DNA of 64,000 nucleotides, from the NCBI GenBank assembly GCA_049969475.1, contig JBMFOU010000004.1, forward strand, positions 62,001-126,000, in the 5' to 3' direction. Source of the stretch: UBA2030 sp049969475 (lineage in GTDB: Bacteria; Bacteroidota; Bacteroidia; Bacteroidales; TTA-H9). Shown one piece after another: positions 1 to 6,729 of the stretch. A program made the position numbers and the translations under genes. The notes under the pieces are model-generated. The model was not told where the DNA came from. It did no database searches and saw nothing but the letters and a program-made list of their open reading frames with translations. The first letter of the stretch is position 1. Every line of letters begins with the position of its first letter.

Positions 1-962
1 AGCATGGTAGGTATGGGATCCCATTTAGCCGAGAAATCGAACAGGGTGAAATAATCGTTGTTTTCATTCAGCCCTCTGCGCACCGGGTCTACATCGATGG
101 ATGAAATCTCGTATTCGTATGGATTTGTAATAATCGTAAAATCGGTAAAGGCGAAGCACTGGCTGTAATCGAGTTTCGACTGGGCATCGGGATCCATGGG
201 ATCGCCATCGAACATTACATCGCAGATATCGGTATTTTGGGCTGCCAGAGCCACATCGTAGCTGTCGGGGGCTGAGCACATGGCAAAGAGGTATCCTCCA
301 CCCGCAACAAACTCTCTGATTTTAAGAGCCACCGCCAATTTCATTTTAGACACCTTGCTAAAACCCAGGCGCCGGGCCGTTTCTTCGTTGATGCGCACAT
401 CCTCCTTATACCAGGCATAGTCTTTATACCTGGCCCAGAATTTGCCGTACTGTCCTGTAAAATCCTCATGATGTAAGTGGAGCCAGTCGTAAGTGGGTAA
501 TATCCCGGCCAAAACTTCTTCGTCGTAAATTACATCATAGGGTATTTGGGCGTAAGTAAGTACAAGGGTAACAGCATCGTCCCAGGGTAGTTTGTTTTTG
601 GGAGAGTAAACAGCAATGCGAGGGGCCTTTTGCATATGCATGGCATCCATATTTACTTCGGGACGGGCTATTTCTTCCAGGAGAGCGGCGGCCTGGGCAT
701 CGGGCAAAAATTCTGTGCTTACTCCTCTGAGCCGGCACTCTTTTTCAATGCTTTGGGAAAATGGAAGCAGGAAACTTCCTCCCCGATAGTTCAATAACCA
801 GTCAATCTCCAGGCCCTCTTTTAAAACCCAGTAGGCAATTCCGTAGGCCTTCAGGTGGTTGGTTTGCTTCTCGTCCATGGGAACGAGTAAATAAGCTCCC
901 CTGAGGGGCCAGGAGATAAGTAAAACGATACAAAGGGTGGTAAGAGTAAGCCAATGTTTCAT
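1..962 (-). CDS. Exported Bacteroidota protein of the so-called asparagine synthetase B-like family, 3' end missing
   Basis: An uninterrupted reading frame runs from an ATG at 962 to the window edge, giving at least 320 residues and no stop. The start MKHWLTLTTLCIVLLISW is a signal peptide, so the product is probably periplasmic or outer-membrane associated. Next comes LLVPMDEKQTNHLKAYGIAY, then a region with WLLNYRGGSFLLPF, and near residue 240 a GGGYLFAMCSAPDSYDVAL stretch that resembles class I glutamine amidotransferase-like or ThuA-like folds. Automated pipelines often label close Bacteroidota relatives asparagine synthetase B, but I see neither the N-terminal nucleophile Cys2 nor the ATP-pyrophosphatase motif of AsnB, so I do not accept that function. 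The coding call is strong; the role is unknown. It lies about 80 bases downstream of dnaB on the same strand. Confidence 0.75.
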   Translation of the reverse strand, partial: MKHWLTLTTLCIVLLISWPLRGAYLLVPMDEKQTNHLKAYGIAYWVLKEGLEIDWLLNYRGGSFLLPFSQSIEKECRLRGVSTEFLPDAQAAALLEEIARPEVNMDAMHMQKAPRIAVYSPKNKLPWDDAVTLVLTYAQIPYDVIYDEEVLAGILPTYDWLHLHHEDFTGQYGKFWARYKDYAWYKEDVRINEETARRLGFSKVSKMKLAVALKIREFVAGGGYLFAMCSAPDSYDVALAAQNTDICDVMFDGDPMDPDAQSKLDYSQCFAFTDFTIITNPYEYEISSIDVDPVRRGLNENNDYFTLFDFSAKWDPIPTM

Positions 963-1041
963 GGTTTTTTTGATCAAAATAACGGGAATGTGAAGGATAA
1001 GGCCGTTTCACTTGAATAACGCAATGACTCCCATTTTGTTT

Positions 1042-2583
1042 TTAAAAGGGGATGGTATCCCCCGGGTCTGAAGGAAGATCATTGTTCATTTTGGATGGAA
1101 TAGTGACGGTGGAACCGCTGATGGAGCTCGAAGCATAGGAATAATCGCCACCATAAGGCAGTTCGTCATCATCCATGAATCGGGCGTATTGTGCAATAAA
1201 CTTGAGGCGGATGTCTCCGGTTTTTCCATTGCGGTGCTTGGCAATCAGGATGTCGGCTTTGTTAGTGGTAGGGCCTTTTTCGTCATGGTCAATTTTGTAA
1301 TATTCAGGACGATAGATAAACAATACGATATCGGCATCCTGTTCTATGGCGCCCGATTCTCGCAGGTCGCTTAATTGAGGTTTTTTGGCACCGCCACGGG
1401 TTTCCACGCTTCGGTTGAGCTGCGAAAGAATGATGACGGGTATGTTGAGTTCTTTAGCCAGGGATTTAAGAGATCGGCTTATAGTAGCTATTTCTTGCTC
1501 GCGGTTTCCTTTATTGTCGCCTCCTGTGGTCATCAACTGTATGTAGTCGATCATGGCCAATTGGATGTCGTGTTTTTCTTTAAGTCGACGGCATTTGGCT
1601 CTTAGCTCAAAAATGGAGAGGGCCGGAGTATCGTCAATATAAATTGGAGCCTTGGTTAAGGGGGCTATTTTAACATTCAACTGTTCTAATTCATAATCCG
1701 CAAGGTTTCCTGTTCGAAGTTTATCGGCAGGCAATCCTGTTTCGGATGAAATAAGACGGGTGGCAAGTTGCTTGGCTCCCATTTCCAGCGAAAAGATAGC
1801 CACGGGCCGTTTATAATCGATGGCTATGTTGCGGGCCATACTGAGGATAAAAGCGGTTTTACCCATACCCGGGCGGGCAGCCACAACAATGAGGTCGGTT
1901 TTCTGCCAGCCTCCGGTAATACGGTCGAGTTCAGTGAAACCGGAAGGTACACCGGTAAGATGTCCTTCGTGTTCAGTGGCTGCTTTTATATCCTCCATGG
2001 CTTGCTTTACCACAGTATCCATGGAGACATAATCGCGCCGGAAGGTTTCTTCGCTGATGGAAAACAAATTCTGCTCTGCCTTATCCAGCAGGTCGAAGAC
2101 ATCGCTTGAGTCTTCATAGGCGTCGTGAATGATTTCGGTAGAAACTCGGATGAGTTCGCGCTGGATATACTTTTCGGCAACAATACGGGCATGAAATTCT
2201 ATATTAGCCGAAGAGGCTACCCGATTGGTGAGCATTGCCAGATAGTATGGCCCCCCTACTAAATCAAGCTCGCCGGTTTTGCGCAATTCGTTGGTTACCG
2301 TCACCACATCGATGGGTTTGGATTCGGCAAACAAACGGGAAATCGCACCAAAAATGCGCTGATGGCTGTCCTTATAGAAAACCTCAGGTTTTAGAAAATC
2401 TATCACTGCATTGAGCGCTTTTTGGTCGAGCATAAGAGCTCCCAGCACTACTTCTTCCACATCCAGCGCCTGGGGCGGTACTCTTCCATGAAGATCCTCT
2501 GCAGGGGTCATCTTGCCCCTCATCCTTTTACCACCGGCTTTCCCGGTTTCCTGTTTGTTTTCGTTTTTATTGGTGTTTTCCAT
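1042..2583 (-). CDS. dnaB: Replicative DNA helicase DnaB
   Basis: Hexameric helicase that unwinds DNA at the replication fork and recruits primase. The 513-residue protein has the DnaB N-terminal domain (PPQALDVEEVVLGALML, about residues 36-52), a linker, and the RecA-like helicase core with Walker A ARPGMGKTAF at about 236-245, Walker B-type LAMIDYIQLM, and the SQLNRSVE and DADIVLFIYR motifs. Length is normal and there is no intein. An N-terminal extension rich in Lys, Asn and Glu precedes the conserved start. The C-terminus is an acidic/Ser-rich tail ending DPGDTIPF, which looks like the SSB C-terminal peptide. The start is fixed by a -7 promoter element (2588-2595) four bases upstream, so the mRNA is probably leaderless. 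A DnaA box lies at 2637-2645. Confidence 0.97.
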   Translation of the reverse strand: MENTNKNENKQETGKAGGKRMRGKMTPAEDLHGRVPPQALDVEEVVLGALMLDQKALNAVIDFLKPEVFYKDSHQRIFGAISRLFAESKPIDVVTVTNELRKTGELDLVGGPYYLAMLTNRVASSANIEFHARIVAEKYIQRELIRVSTEIIHDAYEDSSDVFDLLDKAEQNLFSISEETFRRDYVSMDTVVKQAMEDIKAATEHEGHLTGVPSGFTELDRITGGWQKTDLIVVAARPGMGKTAFILSMARNIAIDYKRPVAIFSLEMGAKQLATRLISSETGLPADKLRTGNLADYELEQLNVKIAPLTKAPIYIDDTPALSIFELRAKCRRLKEKHDIQLAMIDYIQLMTTGGDNKGNREQEIATISRSLKSLAKELNIPVIILSQLNRSVETRGGAKKPQLSDLRESGAIEQDADIVLFIYRPEYYKIDHDEKGPTTNKADILIAKHRNGKTGDIRLKFIAQYARFMDDDELPYGGDYSYASSSISGSTVTIPSKMNNDLPSDPGDTIPF

Positions 2584-2587
2584 GCTT

Positions 2588-2595
2588 CAAAATTA
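2588..2595 (-). promoter_or_regulatory. dnaB -7 promoter element, TAATTTTG
   Basis: On the minus strand TAATTTTG matches the Bacteroidota -7 consensus TAnnTTTG and is followed by AAGC and then the dnaB ATG. With the usual spacing from -7 to the transcription start, the transcript begins at or next to the start codon. No convincing TTTG is seen at -33. Confidence 0.6.
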
Positions 2596-2636
2596 ATTCC
2601 TCGTCGTTTGGGGAGGACGAAAAAGCCATAAAAAAG

Positions 2637-2645
2637 TTATCCACA
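2637..2645 (+). promoter_or_regulatory. Consensus DnaA box TTATCCACA upstream of dnaB
   Basis: A perfect match to the DnaA box consensus TTATNCACA, 54 bases upstream of the dnaB start and about 40 bases upstream of its -7 element. It is single in this intergenic region, so it is more likely a regulatory site than an origin. Chance occurrence is possible. Confidence 0.45.
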
Positions 2646-2696
2646 GAGCAACAGGCTGTCATTCAGGCCTGTCCTATTATTCTTCTGGGTTGCTCC

Positions 2697-3281
2697 TTAT
2701 GCTTGCAAACTCCGCATAATCATCTGGCTAACGTAGTCGAAAAGTTGCCGGGGATTGTACCTTCGCCAGGCAATTTCATTGAATCTTCCTCCGAAAATCA
2801 TGTATTGGTTGAGTCTTCCCTGATTAAATTCCTGAATCACGTGATCCCGGAAGTTAATTCCGATGATGAAACCATCTTCCACATCCTCAAACCATTCCTG
2901 ATAATAATCATCGGTGTCGCGGTGGAAATTAAGTACATTTTCACCAACTAGGATGAAGACCCTTATGCCCTGCTCCAGCAAAACATCCACCACGTTGCGC
3001 TTAAGAAACATGATATCGTTGTTGATACAGTCGTTCCATTCGCCCAGCAATTCAATTATGGTGAAGCCCAGATTATAGTCAGTAAAGAGAATTTTGAGGT
3101 AAAGCGTGGGCGAGCCGAATTCATCCCACTGTGGGTGAATATAATAGTTGTAAATGGTGTTGGTGCAGAGTGAATCGTGGTAGCGCCGGCCGTAGAAGGG
3201 GCTGCGGGGATCGCGGGCGGCATTGTACAAATGATTCCAGGCGTAGAAAGGCTCCAGTTCGTGCATGGGTTTACCCTCCAA
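2697..3281 (-). CDS. Conserved Bacteroidota protein of unknown function
   Basis: A soluble protein of 194 residues, or 189 if translation starts at the internal Met encoded at 3266 (MHELEPFYAWNHLYN). The longer form overlaps the moaA stop by 11 bases and the shorter one leaves a 4-base gap; the conserved-looking sequence begins at the second Met, so I prefer 3266. No signal peptide or membrane segment. It is rich in Tyr, Trp and Phe, with a YNYYIHPQWDEFGSPTLYLK segment, a central LLGEWNDCINNDIMFLKR, and FILVGENVLNFH. I believe similar proteins occur across Bacteroidota without assigned function. It is the last gene of the moeA-moaA transcription unit, which may only mean shared transcription. 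Confidence 0.85.
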   Translation of the reverse strand: MEGKPMHELEPFYAWNHLYNAARDPRSPFYGRRYHDSLCTNTIYNYYIHPQWDEFGSPTLYLKILFTDYNLGFTIIELLGEWNDCINNDIMFLKRNVVDVLLEQGIRVFILVGENVLNFHRDTDDYYQEWFEDVEDGFIIGINFRDHVIQEFNQGRLNQYMIFGGRFNEIAWRRYNPRQLFDYVSQMIMRSLQA

Positions 3282-4071
3282 TGTTGTAAAAATCGTTGGC
3301 CTGATTGATGGTTCCGCTATGGGGTTTATGTTCTACGGCTGCCATTAGGGCTTCGCGCACACCCATTTTTCGGATGTCGAAGCCCAGATTGGAAAACAGA
3401 CAAGGTTTGATGAGTCCTTCGGCTGTTAAGCGGAGGCGGTTGCAAAGACTGCAGTTACCTCCTTCACCTCCTTCCACCGTAGTAAAATAACCGCCGGCAA
3501 GATTCATCTGATGAATGTAACGCACCTGAAGGCCTTTAGCTGCTGCATATTCAGCTACCAGTTGGGCATCAGGCTCATTGCGCGAGTGCTTAACCACGCA
3601 GTTTAATTTCACGGGTTGCAGGCCAACCGCCAACGCAGCATCAATGCCTCTGAAAACGGCCTCAATATCACCTCCGCGGGTTATTTCAGCGTATCGCTGT
3701 GGATCTGTGGTGTCCAGGCTTACATTCACTCGCATCAATCCGGCTTCTTTCAAGGGCTTGGCAAACTTTTCTAATAAAATGCCGTTGGTGGTCATCGCCA
3801 GGTCGTCTATGCTCTTAATACCTGCGATCATGGCCACCAATTGGGTGATATCTTTTCGAACCAGGGGCTCACCTCCCGTCAGCCTGACTTTGTTAATGCC
3901 CAGCTCTGAAGCCGTTCGCACTACCTCAGTAATCTCTTCGAATGTTAAAATGCGGGAATGAGGCAACCATTGAAATTTTCCCGAAGGAACACAATAGGTG
4001 CACCTTAGATTGCATCGGTCTGTAACAGAGATACGTAAATAATTGATTTTCCTGTTAAATCTGTCTAACAT
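3271..4071 (-). CDS. moaA: GTP 3',8-cyclase MoaA, short form
   Basis: Radical-SAM enzyme that starts molybdenum cofactor synthesis by cyclising GTP. The SAM cluster motif is C20-x3-C24-x2-C27 (CNLRCTYC), followed by the TGGEPLVRKD loop. The C-terminal cluster is C207-x2-C210-x13-C224 with the Arg pair of CNRLRLT, and the protein ends in the GG tail that MoaA needs for catalysis. It has only 266 residues against about 320-340 in typical MoaA. The missing part lies between VRYIHQMN (about 190) and the CSLC motif (207), where normal MoaA has some 45-50 more residues; a Gly-rich linker (VEGGEGGN) replaces it. All cluster and GTP-related residues I can recognise remain, so activity is plausible. 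It overlaps moeA by 17 bases. Confidence 0.88.
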   Translation of the reverse strand: MLDRFNRKINYLRISVTDRCNLRCTYCVPSGKFQWLPHSRILTFEEITEVVRTASELGINKVRLTGGEPLVRKDITQLVAMIAGIKSIDDLAMTTNGILLEKFAKPLKEAGLMRVNVSLDTTDPQRYAEITRGGDIEAVFRGIDAALAVGLQPVKLNCVVKHSRNEPDAQLVAEYAAAKGLQVRYIHQMNLAGGYFTTVEGGEGGNCSLCNRLRLTAEGLIKPCLFSNLGFDIRKMGVREALMAAVEHKPHSGTINQANDFYNIGG

Positions 4072-5227
4072 GCACCCATTCTCCTTCTTTCACTTCAAAA
4101 ATGCCTTCTTTCATCTCAATAAAACCCGAAGCCTGGGTGTAAGCATTAATATGTGCAGAGCCATTGTATCGAAGGGTATAAACCTTGTTTTCACGGATAG
4201 TCACAGGCAGCAATGAACGACGACCGGCTTTTTTGCGCTGATAGGTCTCACCCATGGGTAAATGCAGTACCATGGGCTGGTGGGTCATACCCATCATGGC
4301 TTTCAAAAAGGGTTTTACAAGCAGTTCAAACTGTATAAAACCCGATACGGGATTTCCGGGAAGACCGAAAATGGCTTTTTCCCCGATTTTTCCAAACAGG
4401 GTAGGCCGTCCCGGTTGAATAGCTATATTTTTGAAAATTACCTCCAATCCCAGCTCTTCCAATACCTTCGGCACATAATCGTATTCTCCCATTGAAACAC
4501 CGCCCGACATTATCAGCACATCACTTTGACTGAGCAGCCAGTCAATTTTTTCTTTCAAAATTGTTGGATTGTCGGTAGCAATACCCGTATAAACATATTC
4601 TGCCCCTGTTTCCTTGATTTGAGCGATGGTCTGCCAGGCATTGCTGTTGCGAATTTGTCCGGGGCCCGGTGTATTCCAGGGTTCCACCAGTTCATCGCCG
4701 GTAGCAAGCACTCCGCAAACAGGCCTGCGATACAATGCCGGAGTAAATACTCCTGAGGTGGCCAGCACAGCTATATGTTGAGCGAAAAGTACCGTACCTG
4801 CCTCAAGCACCTTTTCGCCCTGTCGTATATCTTCACCTTTTCGGGCTATATTTATAGGTTTGCCTTTTCCGGTGAAAACTACCCGGCCCTGCTCGTCCAG
4901 TTGGGTATCTTCAACGGGGATCACAGCATCGCACCCCAGGGGTATCATGGCTCCTGTCATAATGCGTGAGCAGGTTCCTGGCTCTAATGGGTGTTCTGGT
5001 ACACTGCCAGCAGATAGGGTTTCTATTATTCTAAGGGGTTGTCCCAGGTCTTCTGAGCGACAGGCAAATCCATCCACGGCAGCCTTGTCGAAGGGCGGCA
5101 TATCGATATCACAAAATATATCTTCGGCGAGCACCCGACCTGTAGCTTCGGTAAGTGGCACAGGCTCAGGCCTGGTGAGTTTTACCTCAGCCATAATTTT
5201 ATGGATGGCTTCTTCAAGAGTAACCAT
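4055..5227 (-). CDS. moeA: Molybdopterin molybdenumtransferase MoeA
   Basis: Inserts molybdate into adenylylated molybdopterin. The protein has 390 residues, normal for MoeA. Recognisable segments are MPPFDKAAVDGFA near the N-terminus, GTCSRIMTGAMIPLGCDAVI, the MoCF-type core SGGVSMGEYDYVPKVLE, and IFGLPGNPVSGFIQFEL. The frame continues upstream to an ATG at 5305, but I place the start at 5227 (MVTLEEAIHKIM): that is where MoeA homology begins, and a TATCTTTG -7 element (5243-5250) with TTTG at -33 lies inside the would-be extension. No other Moco genes (moaC, moaE, moaD) are in the window. First gene of the unit moeA-moaA-unknown. Confidence 0.93.
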   Translation of the reverse strand: MVTLEEAIHKIMAEVKLTRPEPVPLTEATGRVLAEDIFCDIDMPPFDKAAVDGFACRSEDLGQPLRIIETLSAGSVPEHPLEPGTCSRIMTGAMIPLGCDAVIPVEDTQLDEQGRVVFTGKGKPINIARKGEDIRQGEKVLEAGTVLFAQHIAVLATSGVFTPALYRRPVCGVLATGDELVEPWNTPGPGQIRNSNAWQTIAQIKETGAEYVYTGIATDNPTILKEKIDWLLSQSDVLIMSGGVSMGEYDYVPKVLEELGLEVIFKNIAIQPGRPTLFGKIGEKAIFGLPGNPVSGFIQFELLVKPFLKAMMGMTHQPMVLHLPMGETYQRKKAGRRSLLPVTIRENKVYTLRYNGSAHINAYTQASGFIEMKEGIFEVKEGEWVHVRQI

Positions 5228-5242
5228 GGGGCTTTTTTTTTG

Positions 5243-5276
5243 CAAAGATAGGAATCCTTGGCCGGCCGACACCAAA
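5243..5276 (-). promoter_or_regulatory. moeA promoter (TTTG, 22 bases, TATCTTTG)
   Basis: The minus strand reads TTTG at 5273-5276, a 22-base spacer, then TATCTTTG at 5243-5250, matching the Bacteroidota -33/-7 consensus. The ATG is 15 bases after the -7 box, giving a very short leader. Confidence 0.6.
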
Positions 5277-5335
5277 GGCTCTGGTTGCCTCAACCTGGGA
5301 GGCAAACCTAGTTCAAACTTTGGGTTTTATTCAAT

Positions 5336-5360
5336 AAAAAAGCCGCCCACAGAGGACGGC
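5336..5360 (-). terminator. Rho-independent terminator after porV
   Basis: On the minus strand GCCGTCC, loop TCTGT, GGGCGGC forms a 7-bp stem with one G-T pair, followed directly by six T residues. It lies 34 bases after the porV stop and separates porV from moeA. Confidence 0.8.
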
Positions 5361-5393
5361 GAGAAATCAACAAAGAACTTATTGAAAGCCTTT

Positions 5394-6602
5394 TTATCGG
5401 CGGCCTCCGGCACGGAGCGCATCAAAATCGAAATTGAGGGTGAATCGCAGCGTGTTATCCAGCGGATTGCGCTTGTCGGTGCTGACGAGATAAGAAAAAT
5501 CGAGACCGAAAACATTGTATTTAAGACCTGCGCCAAAGGTGAAGAACTGGCGAGCCCCCTTAGATGCGGATTCATGGAAATATCCGGCGCGGATGGCAAA
5601 TTGCTTGTTGTACCAGTATTCCGTTCCAATGGCATAGGTGATTTCCTTTAATTCTTCGCTGAAACCTCCCGGCGCATCGTAAAACGACTGCAGCATGCCT
5701 TTTATAACTGATACATTAGGATCATAGCCTTTTTCAATAATCTGCTTACCCTGTTCATCGTATAGCGGCTGACCTGTGATGCTGTCGCGCGCATAAATGG
5801 GCATGGTGGGAACCAGCAACTTGGTGAAGTCAACATTGAAGGCAATGGTATTGTAGTTGTCGATTTCATATTTCAGCGAAGGCCCCAGACGAAGGTTGGT
5901 CGGGATGAAGTCCTTCTCAAGGGTTTGTGTATAAGAAATCTTGGCCCCTATGTTTGAAATATTAACCCCTAGGTTAAACCACGCGTCGTTACGGTTGATG
6001 GTAATTTCTTTGGTGTAGAAGAAAGCTACATCAGCGGCAAAGCTGGTTCCGGCATGCGATTCCATACCCTGCACTTCCTGGCCCAGGGTTAGATTACTGT
6101 AAATGAAACGACCTGTCACAGAACCGCTGAGATTATCGGTCAATTTCCGGGAGTAAACGGCATCGAGTGAAAATTCATTGGGTTTGTAAGTTCCTTTGGG
6201 ATTACCGGCATAATCGGTAAAGGTAATTTCTCCCAGCGAGAAGTAGCGCAGCGAACCGGCAATGACCTGCTGATCGTCGAGCCGGTAGTAGCCGGTGAGA
6301 TATCCCAGTCCAATGTCATCAACCAACTGGCGTAGCCAGGGTGTATAGGAAACCGAAAAACCCATGCCTTTTTCAATGAATGCATATTTGGCTGGATTCC
6401 AATGAACTGAAGCCGGGTCGGGGTCGGAGGCCACGCCTGTTTCACCCATAGAACCTCCCCGGGCATCGGGGCCTATAAGCAAAAAGGGAACAGCGGTGGT
6501 GATGGGAAACTCCTTCTGTTGGTTTTGTCCGTAGCTTTTACCAGTAATCAGGGCAATTCCTGCAAGCAGGATCAATGAAGCTTTCTTGAAGTTGTTCAAC
6601 AT
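5394..6602 (-). CDS. porV: T9SS outer-membrane protein PorV (LptO)
   Basis: Outer-membrane beta-barrel of the type IX secretion system. In known systems PorV shuttles CTD-bearing cargo from the translocon to the PorU sortase. The 402-residue protein begins MLNNFKKASLILLAGIALIT (signal peptide ending SYGQ), then has the PorV/PorQ-type N-terminus TAVPFLLIGPDARGGSMGET and NPAKYAF, followed by repeated amphipathic strands, and ends NTLRFTLNFDFD. An in-frame ATG at 6653 is rejected because it overlaps a TAATTTTG -7 element (6651-6658); the signal peptide starts at 6602. Two PorU-type genes lie upstream on the same strand, the expected partners. Confidence 0.93.
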   Translation of the reverse strand: MLNNFKKASLILLAGIALITGKSYGQNQQKEFPITTAVPFLLIGPDARGGSMGETGVASDPDPASVHWNPAKYAFIEKGMGFSVSYTPWLRQLVDDIGLGYLTGYYRLDDQQVIAGSLRYFSLGEITFTDYAGNPKGTYKPNEFSLDAVYSRKLTDNLSGSVTGRFIYSNLTLGQEVQGMESHAGTSFAADVAFFYTKEITINRNDAWFNLGVNISNIGAKISYTQTLEKDFIPTNLRLGPSLKYEIDNYNTIAFNVDFTKLLVPTMPIYARDSITGQPLYDEQGKQIIEKGYDPNVSVIKGMLQSFYDAPGGFSEELKEITYAIGTEYWYNKQFAIRAGYFHESASKGARQFFTFGAGLKYNVFGLDFSYLVSTDKRNPLDNTLRFTLNFDFDALRAGGRR

Positions 6603-6650
6603 ATGTGAATTAAGATAATTGTTTTTTAATTCGGCTTTTATAAAGTAGTG

Positions 6651-6658
6651 CAAAATTA
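6651..6658 (-). promoter_or_regulatory. porV -7 promoter element, TAATTTTG
   Basis: A TAnnTTTG match about 49 bases upstream of the chosen porV start. It suggests porV can be transcribed separately from the porU genes. No clear -33 element. Confidence 0.5.
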
Positions 6659-6729
6659 ACGGAAAAAAGTAAGTAATATTTTAATAGGTTCTATTCAGGC
6701 TATTTCAAGACAGGGCAGTTAGTTGATAA

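Noticed and set aside
1042..2583. Intein in dnaB
   Set aside because: DnaB is a common intein host, but the helicase core is continuous through Walker A and the later motifs at normal length. The same holds for recA.
2640..2690. AGGC/GCCT inverted repeat between dnaB and the unknown gene as a terminator
   Set aside because: Only about 6 bp of stem and no T tract on either strand.
4860..5651. 263-codon plus-strand open frame across the moeA 5' end and porV 3' end
   Set aside because: It is antisense to two clear genes, has low-complexity Ser/Pro/Arg composition, and crosses the porV terminator. It is a shadow frame.
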